This document shows, one piece after another, positions 8,379 through 17,152 of a stretch of DNA of 64,000 bases. Both the position numbers and the translations under genes were made by a program. Position 1 is the first letter of the stretch. Every line of letters begins with the position of its first letter. This DNA is from Phormidium tenue FACHB-1052 (lineage in GTDB: Bacteria; Cyanobacteriota; Cyanobacteriia; Phormidesmidales; Phormidesmidaceae). The DNA lies in contig NZ_JACJQN010000016.1 of NCBI RefSeq assembly GCF_014696675.1, positions 62,001-126,000 on the forward strand, in the 5' to 3' direction. The notes under the pieces were generated by a model. That model ran no database searches. It was not told the origin of the DNA and was given only the letters and a program-made list of their open reading frames with translations.

Positions 8379-10787
8379 TTACTCACCCTCATCGCGCCCA
8401 TCGTCTTGGCCGTCATCGCGCCCATCATCTCGACTATTAATGGGGTCGCCGTTGTCGTCTTCGCTGTAGTTGTTGTCTTCGTCTTCGGGAGCCTGGCTGC
8501 CGCCGCCGACGGCGACGAGATCGATCTGCTGGCGGTAGTAGTCAACGCTCTTGACCTGCACGTCAACTTTGTCACCGAGACGGTATTGCTGGCGGTTTTT
8601 GCGGCCCACGAGCTTCTGCTGGCGGGCGCGGTACTCGTACCAGTCGTCTTTGAGCGAGCTGACGTGGACAAGCCCTTCCACCAGCAGTTCTTCGATTTCG
8701 ACAAAGAAGCCGTAGGACTGCACGCCGGTAATCAGGCCGTGAAAGACCTCGCCCGTGTGCGATCGCATAAACTCCGCTTTCTTCAGCCCCTCCAGGTCTG
8801 ATTCGGCCTCTTGGGCCAGGCGCTCGCGCTCGGTGAGGTGAATGGCGATGCGGGGCAGATCGTCCTCTAGCTCGTGCTGAATTTCGGGGGGCAGCACGTT
8901 CCAGTTGACCTGGCCGTGGCAGGAGCTGTGGCGCAGGTTGGCCGGGTCTTTGGAGCGGGTAGAGCGGCGATCGCGGCCCGACTCAAACACCGCGTGGAGA
9001 ATGCGGTGCACCAGCAAATCCGCGTAGCGGCGGGAGGGCGAGGTGAAGTGGGTGTAGCCCTCGGTGAGGGCCAGCCCAAAGTGCAGGTCGGCGTGGGTGC
9101 TGTAAAAAGCGGGCTGAATGGTCTCTAGCAGCAGGTAGGTGAGAATTTTCTCAGCCCCCGAGGCGGCAAACTGCTCCACAAACCGCTGGTAGTCTTTCGG
9201 CTGGGGGGCGGCTTCGTCATCGAGGGTGAGCTGAATCTCCATGTTTTCAGCTAGCTTGACCAGCTCCTGCACATCACTGGCGTCGGGGGCGCGGTGCAGG
9301 CGGTAAATAGCGGGCACCCCCAGCGCCTTGAGCTGCTGGGCGATGAGTTGGTTGCCCAGCAGCATGCACTCGGTCACAATCTGGCGAGAGGGCAGGCTGG
9401 TGGCCGTCACCATCACCCCCAGCAGCCCTTCATCGTCGTACTGAAACTTGGGCGATCGGTAGTGGGCGAGTGGCTCACCCGCGTCGGCAGGGAAGTCGTA
9501 CTCTGGCAGGTTTAGCTCAAAGGATCCCCGGTGGAGGCGCTGCCGCTTGATCGCCTGGCTCAGGTAGAGCAGGTTATCCATCAGGTCGTAGACCGGCTCT
9601 AGGGCCTTGAGGGCCTTCGGCTTGATGCCGAGACTCTTGAGCACATCGGAGTTGTCGCGCTCCAGTATCCCCTGGGCTTCTTGGTAGGAAATTTGGTGGT
9701 CTACGGTCACTACCGTAGGCTGCACCTCGTACTCCTTCACCGCTCCGGTGTCGTCGAGGGTGACCAGCACCGAGATCGCCAGCCGGTCTTTGCCCGCCAG
9801 CAGCGACCCCAGGGGGCCAGACAGGGGCGGCGGCAGCATAGGGATGACTTCGTCACCCAGATAGACCGAGGTGCCGCGCTTGCAGGCCTCTTGGTCAATG
9901 GGGGAATGGGCCGGAACGTAGTGGGAAATATCGGCAATGTGAATGCCCAGTCGCCACTGGCCAGCGGCGGTGCGCTCCAGGCTGAGGGCGTCGTCAATCA
10001 CTTGGGCATTGGGGCCGTCGATGGCGACGGTAAGCGCCTCCCGTAGGTCAAGGCGGTCTTTGATATCGGCCTTGAGCACGCGGGTAGGTAGATCCTGGGC
10101 GGCGCTCAGCACGGCGTCAGAAAACTTGCGGGGCAGGTCGTGTTTGCAGTAAACAATGTCGATGTCGGCAGCGGCTTCGGCGTCGCTGCCGAGAATTTGG
10201 GCGACTCGGCCCTGGGGCGGGTGCTGCCCCAGGGGATAGCGCACAATTTCGACATGGGCCAGCTGATCGACGGCGTCGGCCAGGTCGCCGCCGTTGGCTA
10301 CTAAGGCCAGCTCAAACAGCAGGCGATCGTCGAGGGGCACGGCGCGGTAGTCGTCAGCCTCTTGCTTGACGCGGGCTAGCACTGAGGCATTGGCCCGCTC
10401 CAGAATAAGCTGCACTTCGCCTTCGGGACTGCGGCGGCGGCTGCCCTCCTTGGTGACTTTGACCAGCACGCGATCGCCGTTCCAGGCCGTATTCAGCTGG
10501 CTCTCGCGCACGTAGATATCGTCGGCCCCCTCTTCGTCCTGAATGGCAAAGCAAAACCCTTTGCTGGAGCAGCGCAGCTTGCCCTCAATCACATTCTCTT
10601 CCAGCTCGCGGCGGTACTTGCCTCTCTCTTTGACCAGCACCCCAATGCGCTCTAGGGCGTCAACGGCGATCTGCAAGTCGCGCTGGCTGGCATCGTCGTT
10701 GCAGTGCAGCTTTTTTTCTAGGCCCTTGAGGGTGTGGGTTTTATCTTTGGCGAAGCTTGCCAGTAAGGCCGCGATCGAGAGTTCCAT
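8379..10787 (-). CDS. rnr: Ribonuclease R / RNase II family 3'-5' exoribonuclease
   Basis: 802 residues. An N-terminal helical region (1-70) and cold-shock-like domains are followed by the RNB catalytic domain (about 245-590; IHIADISHYV, RGTSVYL, VIPMLP, SPSRRYADLLVHRIL) and a C-terminal S1 domain (about 675-765; GEVFHGLITGVQSYGFFVEI). It ends in a low-complexity Asp/Gly/Arg tail. It degrades RNA processively from the 3' end in the cytosol. Odd point: the metal-binding Asp cluster reads D257-x5-V263-x-D265-D266, where most RNB enzymes have Asp at the third-last place (the E. coli RNase R D278 position). ATG at 10787; 529 non-coding bases lie upstream. Confidence 0.93.
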   Translation of the reverse strand: MELSIAALLASFAKDKTHTLKGLEKKLHCNDDASQRDLQIAVDALERIGVLVKERGKYRRELEENVIEGKLRCSSKGFCFAIQDEEGADDIYVRESQLNTAWNGDRVLVKVTKEGSRRRSPEGEVQLILERANASVLARVKQEADDYRAVPLDDRLLFELALVANGGDLADAVDQLAHVEIVRYPLGQHPPQGRVAQILGSDAEAAADIDIVYCKHDLPRKFSDAVLSAAQDLPTRVLKADIKDRLDLREALTVAIDGPNAQVIDDALSLERTAAGQWRLGIHIADISHYVPAHSPIDQEACKRGTSVYLGDEVIPMLPPPLSGPLGSLLAGKDRLAISVLVTLDDTGAVKEYEVQPTVVTVDHQISYQEAQGILERDNSDVLKSLGIKPKALKALEPVYDLMDNLLYLSQAIKRQRLHRGSFELNLPEYDFPADAGEPLAHYRSPKFQYDDEGLLGVMVTATSLPSRQIVTECMLLGNQLIAQQLKALGVPAIYRLHRAPDASDVQELVKLAENMEIQLTLDDEAAPQPKDYQRFVEQFAASGAEKILTYLLLETIQPAFYSTHADLHFGLALTEGYTHFTSPSRRYADLLVHRILHAVFESGRDRRSTRSKDPANLRHSSCHGQVNWNVLPPEIQHELEDDLPRIAIHLTERERLAQEAESDLEGLKKAEFMRSHTGEVFHGLITGVQSYGFFVEIEELLVEGLVHVSSLKDDWYEYRARQQKLVGRKNRQQYRLGDKVDVQVKSVDYYRQQIDLVAVGGGSQAPEDEDNNYSEDDNGDPINSRDDGRDDGQDDGRDEGE

Positions 10788-11316
10788 GTAGCGACTGATT
10801 CCTAAAACTATTCATGACTGGGGTGTCCCGGGCTACAACAGGTCATCAACCCGTAGGAACAACCGGGATGCGGTCTCAGTACGCTGCCTGTGGCAACGAG
10901 GCGACGCCGAAACCAGGGCTGGGGGTGAAGCTGTAGCGGCAACCGGCCTCGATTCGTCTTCCTCAAGACAAGGTTGCAGACAAGCGCTCTGGCTCCCTCC
11001 TCTAGCTATGGCCGAGAGGACAACCGACAGACTGGGGTAGCCAACGCCCAAGTGTAACTGCTACAGCCGCAGATGAACCCGGCTGGAGAAAGTAACCCTC
11101 ACCTCAGGCCCAGCCCCTCAGGGAGGCTAAACCCCTCAAACGATGGGGAGCTGGTTACACCCTACAGTTTCTCAGGAAATGGACCGCTGTCAAATCTTTT
11201 TGTCAATGGAAGACAACGTTTTGTAAAGCAGGCGCAAGGCTCAAGGTGTCGGGTGCAAGGGCGTGAGCCACCCCTAATACCTAACACCCTAAACCTGACA
11301 CCCTTCCTTCAATTCA
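10788..11316. other. Non-coding stretch upstream of rnr
   Basis: 529 bases between rnr and phoU, both on the minus strand. Two short open frames (10833-11051 minus, 11073-11336 plus) show no protein-like composition and I do not call them. A small perfect hairpin, GTCTT-CCTC-AAGAC, lies at 10956-10969. I checked by eye for RNase P RNA, tmRNA and SRP RNA motifs and saw none. The stretch probably holds the rnr promoter and perhaps a long leader. Confidence 0.45.
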
Positions 11317-11976
11317 TCACTTCCGCTCGCCCGTGACGATGTAGGCCACCCGCTTGCCAATGTTGGTAGCGTGGTCGGCAATCCGCTCCATGTAGCGAAT
11401 GGCTAGCACCAGCAGTACCGTCGGCTCGACCGAGCCGATCAGGTTAGTTTGATGGGCCAGCAGGGCGTACAGCTCATCGTAGTCGGCGTCGATGGCATCG
11501 TCTTTTTGCTTAATCTCTAGGCCGCTCTTGGCATCGAGGTCAGAGAGGGCCAGCAGGCACATGGCAACCATTGATCGGCAGCGATCGAGCATGGTCTGCA
11601 CCCGCCCCATCACCGGGTGTACGGGGTAAGGAAAAAGTTTGATCGCCACTTCGCCCAGATCTTCGGCATAGTCGCCAATGCGCTCTAGGTCGCGCACCAG
11701 TTGCATAAAGGCTCCAATGCGTCGCAGATCTTCGGCCTCAGGCTGAGCCTGGAGCGTAAACAGATGCATGCAGTCCATCTCGATCTGGCGGTAGAACTTG
11801 TCGATCTGCTTATCGTGACGGTGAAGCCGCTGGGCGGCATCAAGATTGCGATCGCACAGGGCCTCCCGAGCCAGCACGCAGGAGTTTTCAACTAACGCCC
11901 CCATGCGCAGCAGATCGCGCTGCACCCGCAGCAGCTGCCGATCAAAGTCACCACGCACGGGTTGAGTTGTATCCAT
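11317..11976 (-). CDS. phoU: Phosphate signalling complex protein PhoU
   Basis: Links the Pst phosphate importer to its sensor kinase and represses the Pho response when phosphate is ample. 219 residues from ATG 11976 (MDTTQPVRGDFDRQL); ATGs at 11985 and 11997 are alternatives. Two three-helix repeats, each with the metal-binding pattern: VRDLERIGDYAEDLGEVAI (first) and RYMERIADHATNIGKRVAY (second). Typical length. No pst or pho genes are next to it. Confidence 0.95.
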   Translation of the reverse strand: MDTTQPVRGDFDRQLLRVQRDLLRMGALVENSCVLAREALCDRNLDAAQRLHRHDKQIDKFYRQIEMDCMHLFTLQAQPEAEDLRRIGAFMQLVRDLERIGDYAEDLGEVAIKLFPYPVHPVMGRVQTMLDRCRSMVAMCLLALSDLDAKSGLEIKQKDDAIDADYDELYALLAHQTNLIGSVEPTVLLVLAIRYMERIADHATNIGKRVAYIVTGERK

Positions 11977-12215
11977 ATCAAGCATCGCGAAGCACACCGA
12001 ATAAAAAGAAGACCGCAGCGATCGGGGCTCTTCAGCCTAGCAGCCCCCCAGGGCTAACCCCAACCAGAAACCCCAGCGCTGCCTAGGGGGTTCCCGTTAA
12101 GCTCTGTAACAGTTAGGCTGGCCGGCCCTGCGAAAGCTCCCATCTTAGTTAACAATCGGTCTAGACCAAGCGTCTTTGCTTAAGCGTTATTCACTCAGCT
12201 TGAGGAGTATTTTTT

Positions 12216-12311
12216 ATGCCCCTTTCCGATACCCAAGTTTTTATTGCCCTAGCCGTAGCTCTATTGCCTGGTATTCTGGCATTCCGCCTGTCCACTGAGC
12301 TTTATAAGTAG
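12216..12311 (+). CDS. psaM: Photosystem I reaction centre subunit XII (PsaM)
   Basis: A 31-residue single-helix protein: [18 protein letters not shown] ... [14 protein letters not shown] stop at 12309-12311. The one transmembrane helix (about 7-25), the LPGILAFRL turn and the TELY(K) ending are those of PsaM, which stabilises the photosystem I trimer in the thylakoid. GAGGAG at 12202-12207 is a good ribosome binding site 8 bases before the ATG. A strong hairpin 50 bases downstream ends the transcript, so it is probably a single-gene unit. The leader holds a GGTCTAGACC palindrome (12158-12167) of unknown meaning. Confidence 0.95.
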   Translation: MPLSDTQVFIALAVALLPGILAFRLSTELYK

Positions 12312-12360
12312 GTTAAGCCGGGGCATTATTTTAACGTCCCAAAGGCATAGTTCACTAAAC

Positions 12361-12394
12361 AAAAGACTCCGGCATCTAGATGCCGGAGTCTTTT
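12361..12394. terminator. Bidirectional terminator between psaM and pyruvate kinase
   Basis: A perfect 34-base palindrome: AAAAGACTCCGGCATCT followed by its exact reverse complement, giving an A-run on one side and TTTT on the other. It lies between the convergent psaM (+) and pyk (-) genes and can act as an intrinsic terminator for both. Confidence 0.92.
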
Positions 12395-12431
12395 GTTATA
12401 ACCGAATGACCGTCGGGCTGACCAAAACCCG

Positions 12432-14222
12432 CTAAAAGCTCATGGCGGGCTCATTTTTAACTGGCCCCAAGGCCCCAGAGTAAATCAGCCCCCGCCGAGT
12501 ATCGAGGGTCAAAATGCTGCCATCGCGGATGATTTCGGTGGCGTTTTTAACCCCCACGATCACCGGCACCCCCAGCCGCAGGCCAATGACCGCTGCGTGG
12601 CTGGTGGGGCTATCATCTTCGGTGACAATACCGCCCGCCCGACGAATGGCTTCGACAAAGTCAGCGCTGGTGTGGGGCACCACCAAAATTTCGCCGTCGT
12701 TAAAGTCGTTGACCTCTAGGCTGTTGTGGGCAACTCGGGCTCGCCCGCTCACCGAGGCTTCGCCAATGCCCACGCCGCGCCCTAGCACCGCTGTCACCAC
12801 GTCTACCTTGATCAAATCGGTAGAACCCGATATCCCTTGTAGGGTGCCCGCCGTTAGCACCACCAGGTCGCCATCGTTGAGCAGGGTCTTTTCTTGAGCA
12901 ACGCTCATGGCCGCCTGAAAAGTCTGGGTGCTAGAAGGCAGATCAAGCACCAGCAGCGGACGCACTCCCCATACCAGTTGGAGCTGTCGCGCTACATGGA
13001 CATGGGGGGTCACCGCCAGAATTGGCGTTTGGGGACGATACTTTGAGACGTTGCGGGCAGTAGCCCCGGATTTGGTCAGGGTCATGATGGCCGCCGCGTT
13101 GAGCTGCGACGCAATGCGGCCCACTGCCTGACTGATGGCGTTGGGAATCGAGCGGGCACCGCCACCGTCATTGCGATCGCCCAGAGATAGCCCCTCCTGT
13201 TCGGTGCATACGGCCACCTTCGCCATCGTCGCCACCGCTTCCACCGGAAACTTGCCCACGGCGGTTTCGTTGGAGAGCATGACCGCATCGGTGCCGTCGA
13301 GAATGGCATTGGCAATATCAGACACCTCGGCTCGGGTAGGGCGAGGGTTCGACACCATGCTGTCGAGCATCTGGGTGGCTGTAATCACCGGAATGCCCAA
13401 GGCATTGGACATGGCAATCAGCCGCTTTTGCAGGATCGGCACCTCCTCGGCGGGTAGCTCTACCCCCAGATCGCCTCGGGCCACCATCACCCCGTCTGAG
13501 AGGGAGAGAATGGCCTCCATCTGCTCGATCGCCTCGTGCTTTTCGATCTTGACGATCACCGGCACATTCTTCCCGGCGGCATGGATGATTTCCTTAATTT
13601 CCAGCACGTCCTGGGGGTTGCGCACAAAGCTGAGGGCCACCCAGTCAACGCCCTGATTGAGGCCAAACATCAGGTCTTCGCGGTCTTTGTCGGTGAGCGC
13701 CTTGACCGAGAGATACACCCCCGGGAAGTTGACCCCTTTATTGTTTGACAGGGTGCCGCCCACGACCACCCGGCAGTGTAGCTCCTGGGCCACCAGATCG
13801 ACCGACTCCACCTGCATTTCGACCTTGCCGTCGTCCAGCAAAATCGTCGAGCCGGGAGGCACTTCCTGGGCCAGCTTGTCGTAGGTGACGCAGGCCCGCT
13901 CCTGGGTGCCCGGAATAATCTCGCTGGTGAGCACAAAGCGATCGCCCTTGGCTAGCTGGATAGAGCCGTGCTCAAACTTGCCCAGGCGAATTTTTGGCCC
14001 CTGGAGGTCTTGCAGGATGCCCACCGGCTGGTTGAGCTCGAAGGAGATCTGCCGAATCAGGCGAATGCTGCGCTGGTGGTCGTCGTGGCTGCCGTGGGAG
14101 AAGTTGAGCCGCAGGGTGGTAGCCCCAGCCTCGATCAGTTCCCGCAGCACATCGGCATTTTGGGTGGCAGGGCCGATAGTGGCAACAATTTTGGTGCGGC
14201 GGACAGAGTTGCGCAGGGGCAT
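12432..14222 (-). CDS. pyk: Pyruvate kinase with C-terminal PEP-utilizing domain
   Basis: Converts phosphoenolpyruvate and ADP to pyruvate and ATP. 596 residues. Catalytic barrel motifs: KIVATIGPA, NFSHGSHDDH, VIVKIEKHEA (catalytic Lys) and MVARGDLGVELP. After the usual pyruvate kinase body (about 1-480) comes an extra domain, about 485-590, with the PEP-synthase/EI-type phosphohistidine motif DSPTSHAAV. This extra domain is found in Bacillus and many cyanobacterial pyruvate kinases and is not the catalytic part. Start MPLRNSVRRTK at ATG 14222. It shares a terminator with psaM. Confidence 0.97.
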   Translation of the reverse strand: MPLRNSVRRTKIVATIGPATQNADVLRELIEAGATTLRLNFSHGSHDDHQRSIRLIRQISFELNQPVGILQDLQGPKIRLGKFEHGSIQLAKGDRFVLTSEIIPGTQERACVTYDKLAQEVPPGSTILLDDGKVEMQVESVDLVAQELHCRVVVGGTLSNNKGVNFPGVYLSVKALTDKDREDLMFGLNQGVDWVALSFVRNPQDVLEIKEIIHAAGKNVPVIVKIEKHEAIEQMEAILSLSDGVMVARGDLGVELPAEEVPILQKRLIAMSNALGIPVITATQMLDSMVSNPRPTRAEVSDIANAILDGTDAVMLSNETAVGKFPVEAVATMAKVAVCTEQEGLSLGDRNDGGGARSIPNAISQAVGRIASQLNAAAIMTLTKSGATARNVSKYRPQTPILAVTPHVHVARQLQLVWGVRPLLVLDLPSSTQTFQAAMSVAQEKTLLNDGDLVVLTAGTLQGISGSTDLIKVDVVTAVLGRGVGIGEASVSGRARVAHNSLEVNDFNDGEILVVPHTSADFVEAIRRAGGIVTEDDSPTSHAAVIGLRLGVPVIVGVKNATEIIRDGSILTLDTRRGLIYSGALGPVKNEPAMSF

Positions 14223-14547
14223 AAACGACCTCTACTGAGAATAAAACGCTACCGCGTAGGACCTTAAATAAGGTCGTAGACTAGCAGCCATAAAGCACAG
14301 GGATAGTAGCACGAATGCCGATGGGCTTTACGCGTTACCCCAAAACCGGCAGGAATTTCAGCGTTTTCACCGATGATGAGCAGGGAGAAGGGGCTGAGGC
14401 GGGTGACGCTTGTCCGACCCTTGCTAGGGCGTGCTATCGACGGTGAGCTGCCTGAGCAGCGTGTATCTTGAGGCTGTGTCACAAAACTTTATTAATAAAG
14501 CATCGTAACGTATACTACCGAAGACACTGGTGTAGGAGCGATGCGTC
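14223..14547. promoter_or_regulatory. Divergent promoter region of pyk and crtR
   Basis: 325 bases between the start codons of two divergent genes. TATACT at 14511-14516 is a good -10 box for crtR, 32 bases before the ATG; the matching -35 (TTTATT, 14488-14493) is weak. The stretch 14478-14516 is AT-rich compared with its surroundings. No gene is seen. Confidence 0.4.
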
Positions 14548-15435
14548 ATGTCGGTGGCAGTTGAAGCCCTGACGGTTAGAAAAACGGTTCCCCCTGAGTT
14601 ACTCAAAACCGAAGGTGGGTTGAGCCTCAATTCTCTCATGTTTATAGCTTCCGTTGGGCTGATCAGTCTGTCTACGGTGGGCTATTTCTGCTGGCACTGG
14701 GCTGGCTGGTGTGTGTTTTTAATGAATGTGCTGTCCCTACACCTGTCGGGGACGGTGATCCATGACGCTAGCCACAACTCAGCTCACCGCAACCGCGTGG
14801 TGAATGCCCTGCTGGGCCACGGCAGCGCCCTGATCCTGGGGTTCTCGTTCCCTGTGTTTACGCGGGTGCATTTGCAGCATCACGCCCACGTCAACGACCC
14901 TGAGAATGACCCCGACCATTTTGTCTCGACGGGGGGGCCGCTGTGGCTGATTGCGGCGCGCTTTTTTTACCACGAGATCTATTTCTTTAAGCGTCGCCTC
15001 TGGCGCAATTGGGAGCTGCTGGAGTGGTTTTTAGGGCGCTTTGTGGTGGGGCTGCTGGTGTTTATCGCCTGGCGGTTCGACTTTTTGGGCTATATCTTTA
15101 ACTACTGGTTTTCGCCTGCGCTGGTAGTGGGCATTGCCCTGGGCCTGTTTTTTGACTATCTGCCCCATCGCCCGTTTGAAGACCGCGATCGCTGGAAAAA
15201 CGCTAGGGTCTACCCCAGCCCAATTCTAAACCTGCTGATCATGGGTCAGAACTATCACCTCGTACACCACCTCTGGCCCTCGGTGCCTTGGTATAAGTAC
15301 AAGCCCACCTACGAGGTGATGCAGCCCTTGCTCGATGAAAAAGGGTCGCCCCAGTCCCTTGGGCTGCTGCAAATGAAAGATTTCTTTGGCTTTCTGTATG
15401 ACCTATTTTTAGGCATTCGCCTGAAGCGCCATTGA
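14548..15435 (+). CDS. crtR: Beta-carotene hydroxylase, desaturase type (CrtR)
   Basis: Adds 3-hydroxyl groups to beta-carotene (and related carotenoids) to give zeaxanthin, in the membrane. 295 residues with four or more hydrophobic helices and the histidine boxes of the fatty-acid-desaturase superfamily, which hold two irons: HDASHNSAH (72-80), HLQHHAHVN (108-116) and HLVHHLWP near the C-terminus. This form (CrtR), unlike CrtZ, is typical of cyanobacteria. ATG at 14548. A strong terminator follows. Confidence 0.95.
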   Translation: MSVAVEALTVRKTVPPELLKTEGGLSLNSLMFIASVGLISLSTVGYFCWHWAGWCVFLMNVLSLHLSGTVIHDASHNSAHRNRVVNALLGHGSALILGFSFPVFTRVHLQHHAHVNDPENDPDHFVSTGGPLWLIAARFFYHEIYFFKRRLWRNWELLEWFLGRFVVGLLVFIAWRFDFLGYIFNYWFSPALVVGIALGLFFDYLPHRPFEDRDRWKNARVYPSPILNLLIMGQNYHLVHHLWPSVPWYKYKPTYEVMQPLLDEKGSPQSLGLLQMKDFFGFLYDLFLGIRLKRH

Positions 15436-15456
15436 AGCAATATCAAATTCACGTAT

Positions 15457-15507
15457 AAAAATGACCCCCAGTTCTGGCTTAGTTGGCCAGAATTGGGGGT
15501 CATTTTT
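15457..15507. terminator. Bidirectional terminator between crtR and aroH
   Basis: Two 22-base arms (15457-15478 and 15486-15507) with one G-U type mismatch and a 7-base loop. The arms begin with AAAAATGACCCCC and end with GGGGGTCATTTTT. It lies between two converging genes, so it can end both transcripts. Confidence 0.92.
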
Positions 15508-15536
15508 ACGGTTTAGAATCCGTCAATATCTACTTT

Positions 15537-15914
15537 CTAGTTCGTAACTACTAGATCGGGGCGCAGGTCGCGGGCTCCGCGCAGATAGACGTGCTGAACT
15601 TTACCGTGAGAAACGGGAAGCTGCACGTGCATCAGAATGCGGATACAGCAGGGCAGGCTGCCTTCGACATGCATATGCTGCACATCGAGGAAGGCAACGT
15701 TGTCCCATTGGGGGCGCTGGCGGGCAATCGCCGCCGGAAACACCGCATCTAAGTCGCGGGTGACCGAGAAGGTGGCACTAATAATGCAGGTCGGGTCGAG
15801 GTGGTTGCGCTCTTCGAGGGCATCCATCAGCTCTGTGACGGCCTCCCGAATTGCCCCCTCCGTATTTTCTGGTACCGTTACCGCTCCCCGAATTGCCCAC
15901 ACTCGCCAGTCCAC
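15537..15914 (-). CDS. aroH: Chorismate mutase, AroH class
   Basis: Converts chorismate to prephenate for Phe and Tyr. 125 residues, the size of the monofunctional trimeric AroH enzyme of Bacillus. Motifs: WAIRGAVTVPENT (active-site Arg), ELMDALEERN, IISATFSVTRDLD and HVYLRGARDLRPDL (second Arg). GTG start at 15914. It lies 131 bases behind sppA on the same strand. Confidence 0.95.
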   Translation of the reverse strand: MDWRVWAIRGAVTVPENTEGAIREAVTELMDALEERNHLDPTCIISATFSVTRDLDAVFPAAIARQRPQWDNVAFLDVQHMHVEGSLPCCIRILMHVQLPVSHGKVQHVYLRGARDLRPDLVVTN

Positions 15915-16045
15915 GCGTTAGCCTCCAAAGGTCATTCTTCAAAGCCCCAATGGCACCAACGGCTACAATTGGGGCAGAGAATTGACTGCATTTTACTGCT
16001 TTAATCCTACCAGGGCACTGATCTGTGCTGGCCCTTAAGGACGCC

Positions 16046-16900
16046 CTAGGGACGATAAAGCCACAGGGGCATGCCGCTGGTAGAGCGTTCAAACTCTAGC
16101 CACTCTAGGGTGGCATTGAGGGCTGGTACCGCCAGGGCGGGATAGGCCAGGCCCGAGACAGCGACATGGCTATTGCCGGGCACCAGTCGTCGCAAGAAAG
16201 GCTTTTTCTCATCAAAGGTGATGCACTCGGCCTTGTCAGGGTCGAGATCGGCCAGTTCGGCGGCCCAGCGGCGGGCGTCTTCCTCGCTGCCGAGGCGGTC
16301 GACAACGCCAAGTTGGAGAGCCTGTTCGCCGGTAAAAATGCGTCCGTCGGCAAAGCTGCGCACGGTCTCTTCGCTCAGGTGGCGAGCCTCGGCAACGGTT
16401 TTGACAAACTGGCCATAGCTAACGTCGATCAGCTCTTGCAGAATGCCCTTTTCGGGCTCGGTGAGTTCGCGATCGAAGGCGAGAATGTCTTTGTAAGGGC
16501 CAGACTTAATCACCTTGAACGACACGCCCACCTTATCGAGCAGACGCTCCAGGTTATTGCCCCGTAGGATGACGCCAATGCTGCCGGTGATCGTGCCAGG
16601 GTTGGCCACAATGTGGTTGGCCCCCATGCCAATGTAAACCCCGCCCGAAGCGGAGATATTGCCAAAGCTGGCCACAATTTTGAGCTTGTCTTTGAGCCGT
16701 TTGAGGGCGGCGTAGATTTCTTGGGAGTCGCCCACGGTGCCGCCTGGGCTATCGATGCGCAGCAGCAGCGCCGGAAAGCGCCTTTCCTCAATTTCTTTGA
16801 GGGCCTCTAGCATGCGCTTGCGGGTGGCGGCCCCGATCACGCCGGTCACGTCAATGCGGGCAATGGACTTGCGAGAACGGCGAGAAAACGGCCAAACCAT
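16046..16900 (-). CDS. sppA: Signal peptide peptidase SppA, short form (S49 serine protease)
   Basis: 284 residues from ATG 16900 (MVWPFSRRSRKSIARIDVTG); the open frame goes 61 residues further up but without protein-like sequence. S49 core: RIDSPGGTVGDSQEIY, NISASGGVYIGMGAN with nucleophile Ser85, GTITGSIGV, and SGPYKD with the general base Lys137. It has no signal peptide or clear membrane helix, so this is a soluble or peripheral form of the SppA family. It cleaves peptides left in membranes after signal peptidase action. Followed by aroH. Confidence 0.93.
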   Translation of the reverse strand: MVWPFSRRSRKSIARIDVTGVIGAATRKRMLEALKEIEERRFPALLLRIDSPGGTVGDSQEIYAALKRLKDKLKIVASFGNISASGGVYIGMGANHIVANPGTITGSIGVILRGNNLERLLDKVGVSFKVIKSGPYKDILAFDRELTEPEKGILQELIDVSYGQFVKTVAEARHLSEETVRSFADGRIFTGEQALQLGVVDRLGSEEDARRWAAELADLDPDKAECITFDEKKPFLRRLVPGNSHVAVSGLAYPALAVPALNATLEWLEFERSTSGMPLWLYRP

Positions 16901-17152
16901 AGGGTTATCAACAACTGTAGGCGGACAAGGGTGAACAGCAGATGCCCCGGCAGTGAATGGGCTAGGGCCAGGGTCTATTGTAGCCAAAACGACACTGTGC
17001 GAGGCGTAGCGCCGCCGGGGGTAGAGGTTGAGTGATTTTAGGGAGGACAGCACCCTACCCCGAACTGCGTTAACATTCCTCAAAGAAAGCCTTTTTGGCC
17101 GCTGCGATCGCCCTTGGGCGGGTTTCTAACCATTCCCCTTCATTTCCCCACT

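Noticed and set aside
10833-11336. Short frames of 72 and 87 residues between rnr and phoU
   Set aside because: No protein-like composition, no ribosome binding site, no family; one runs into the phoU gene.
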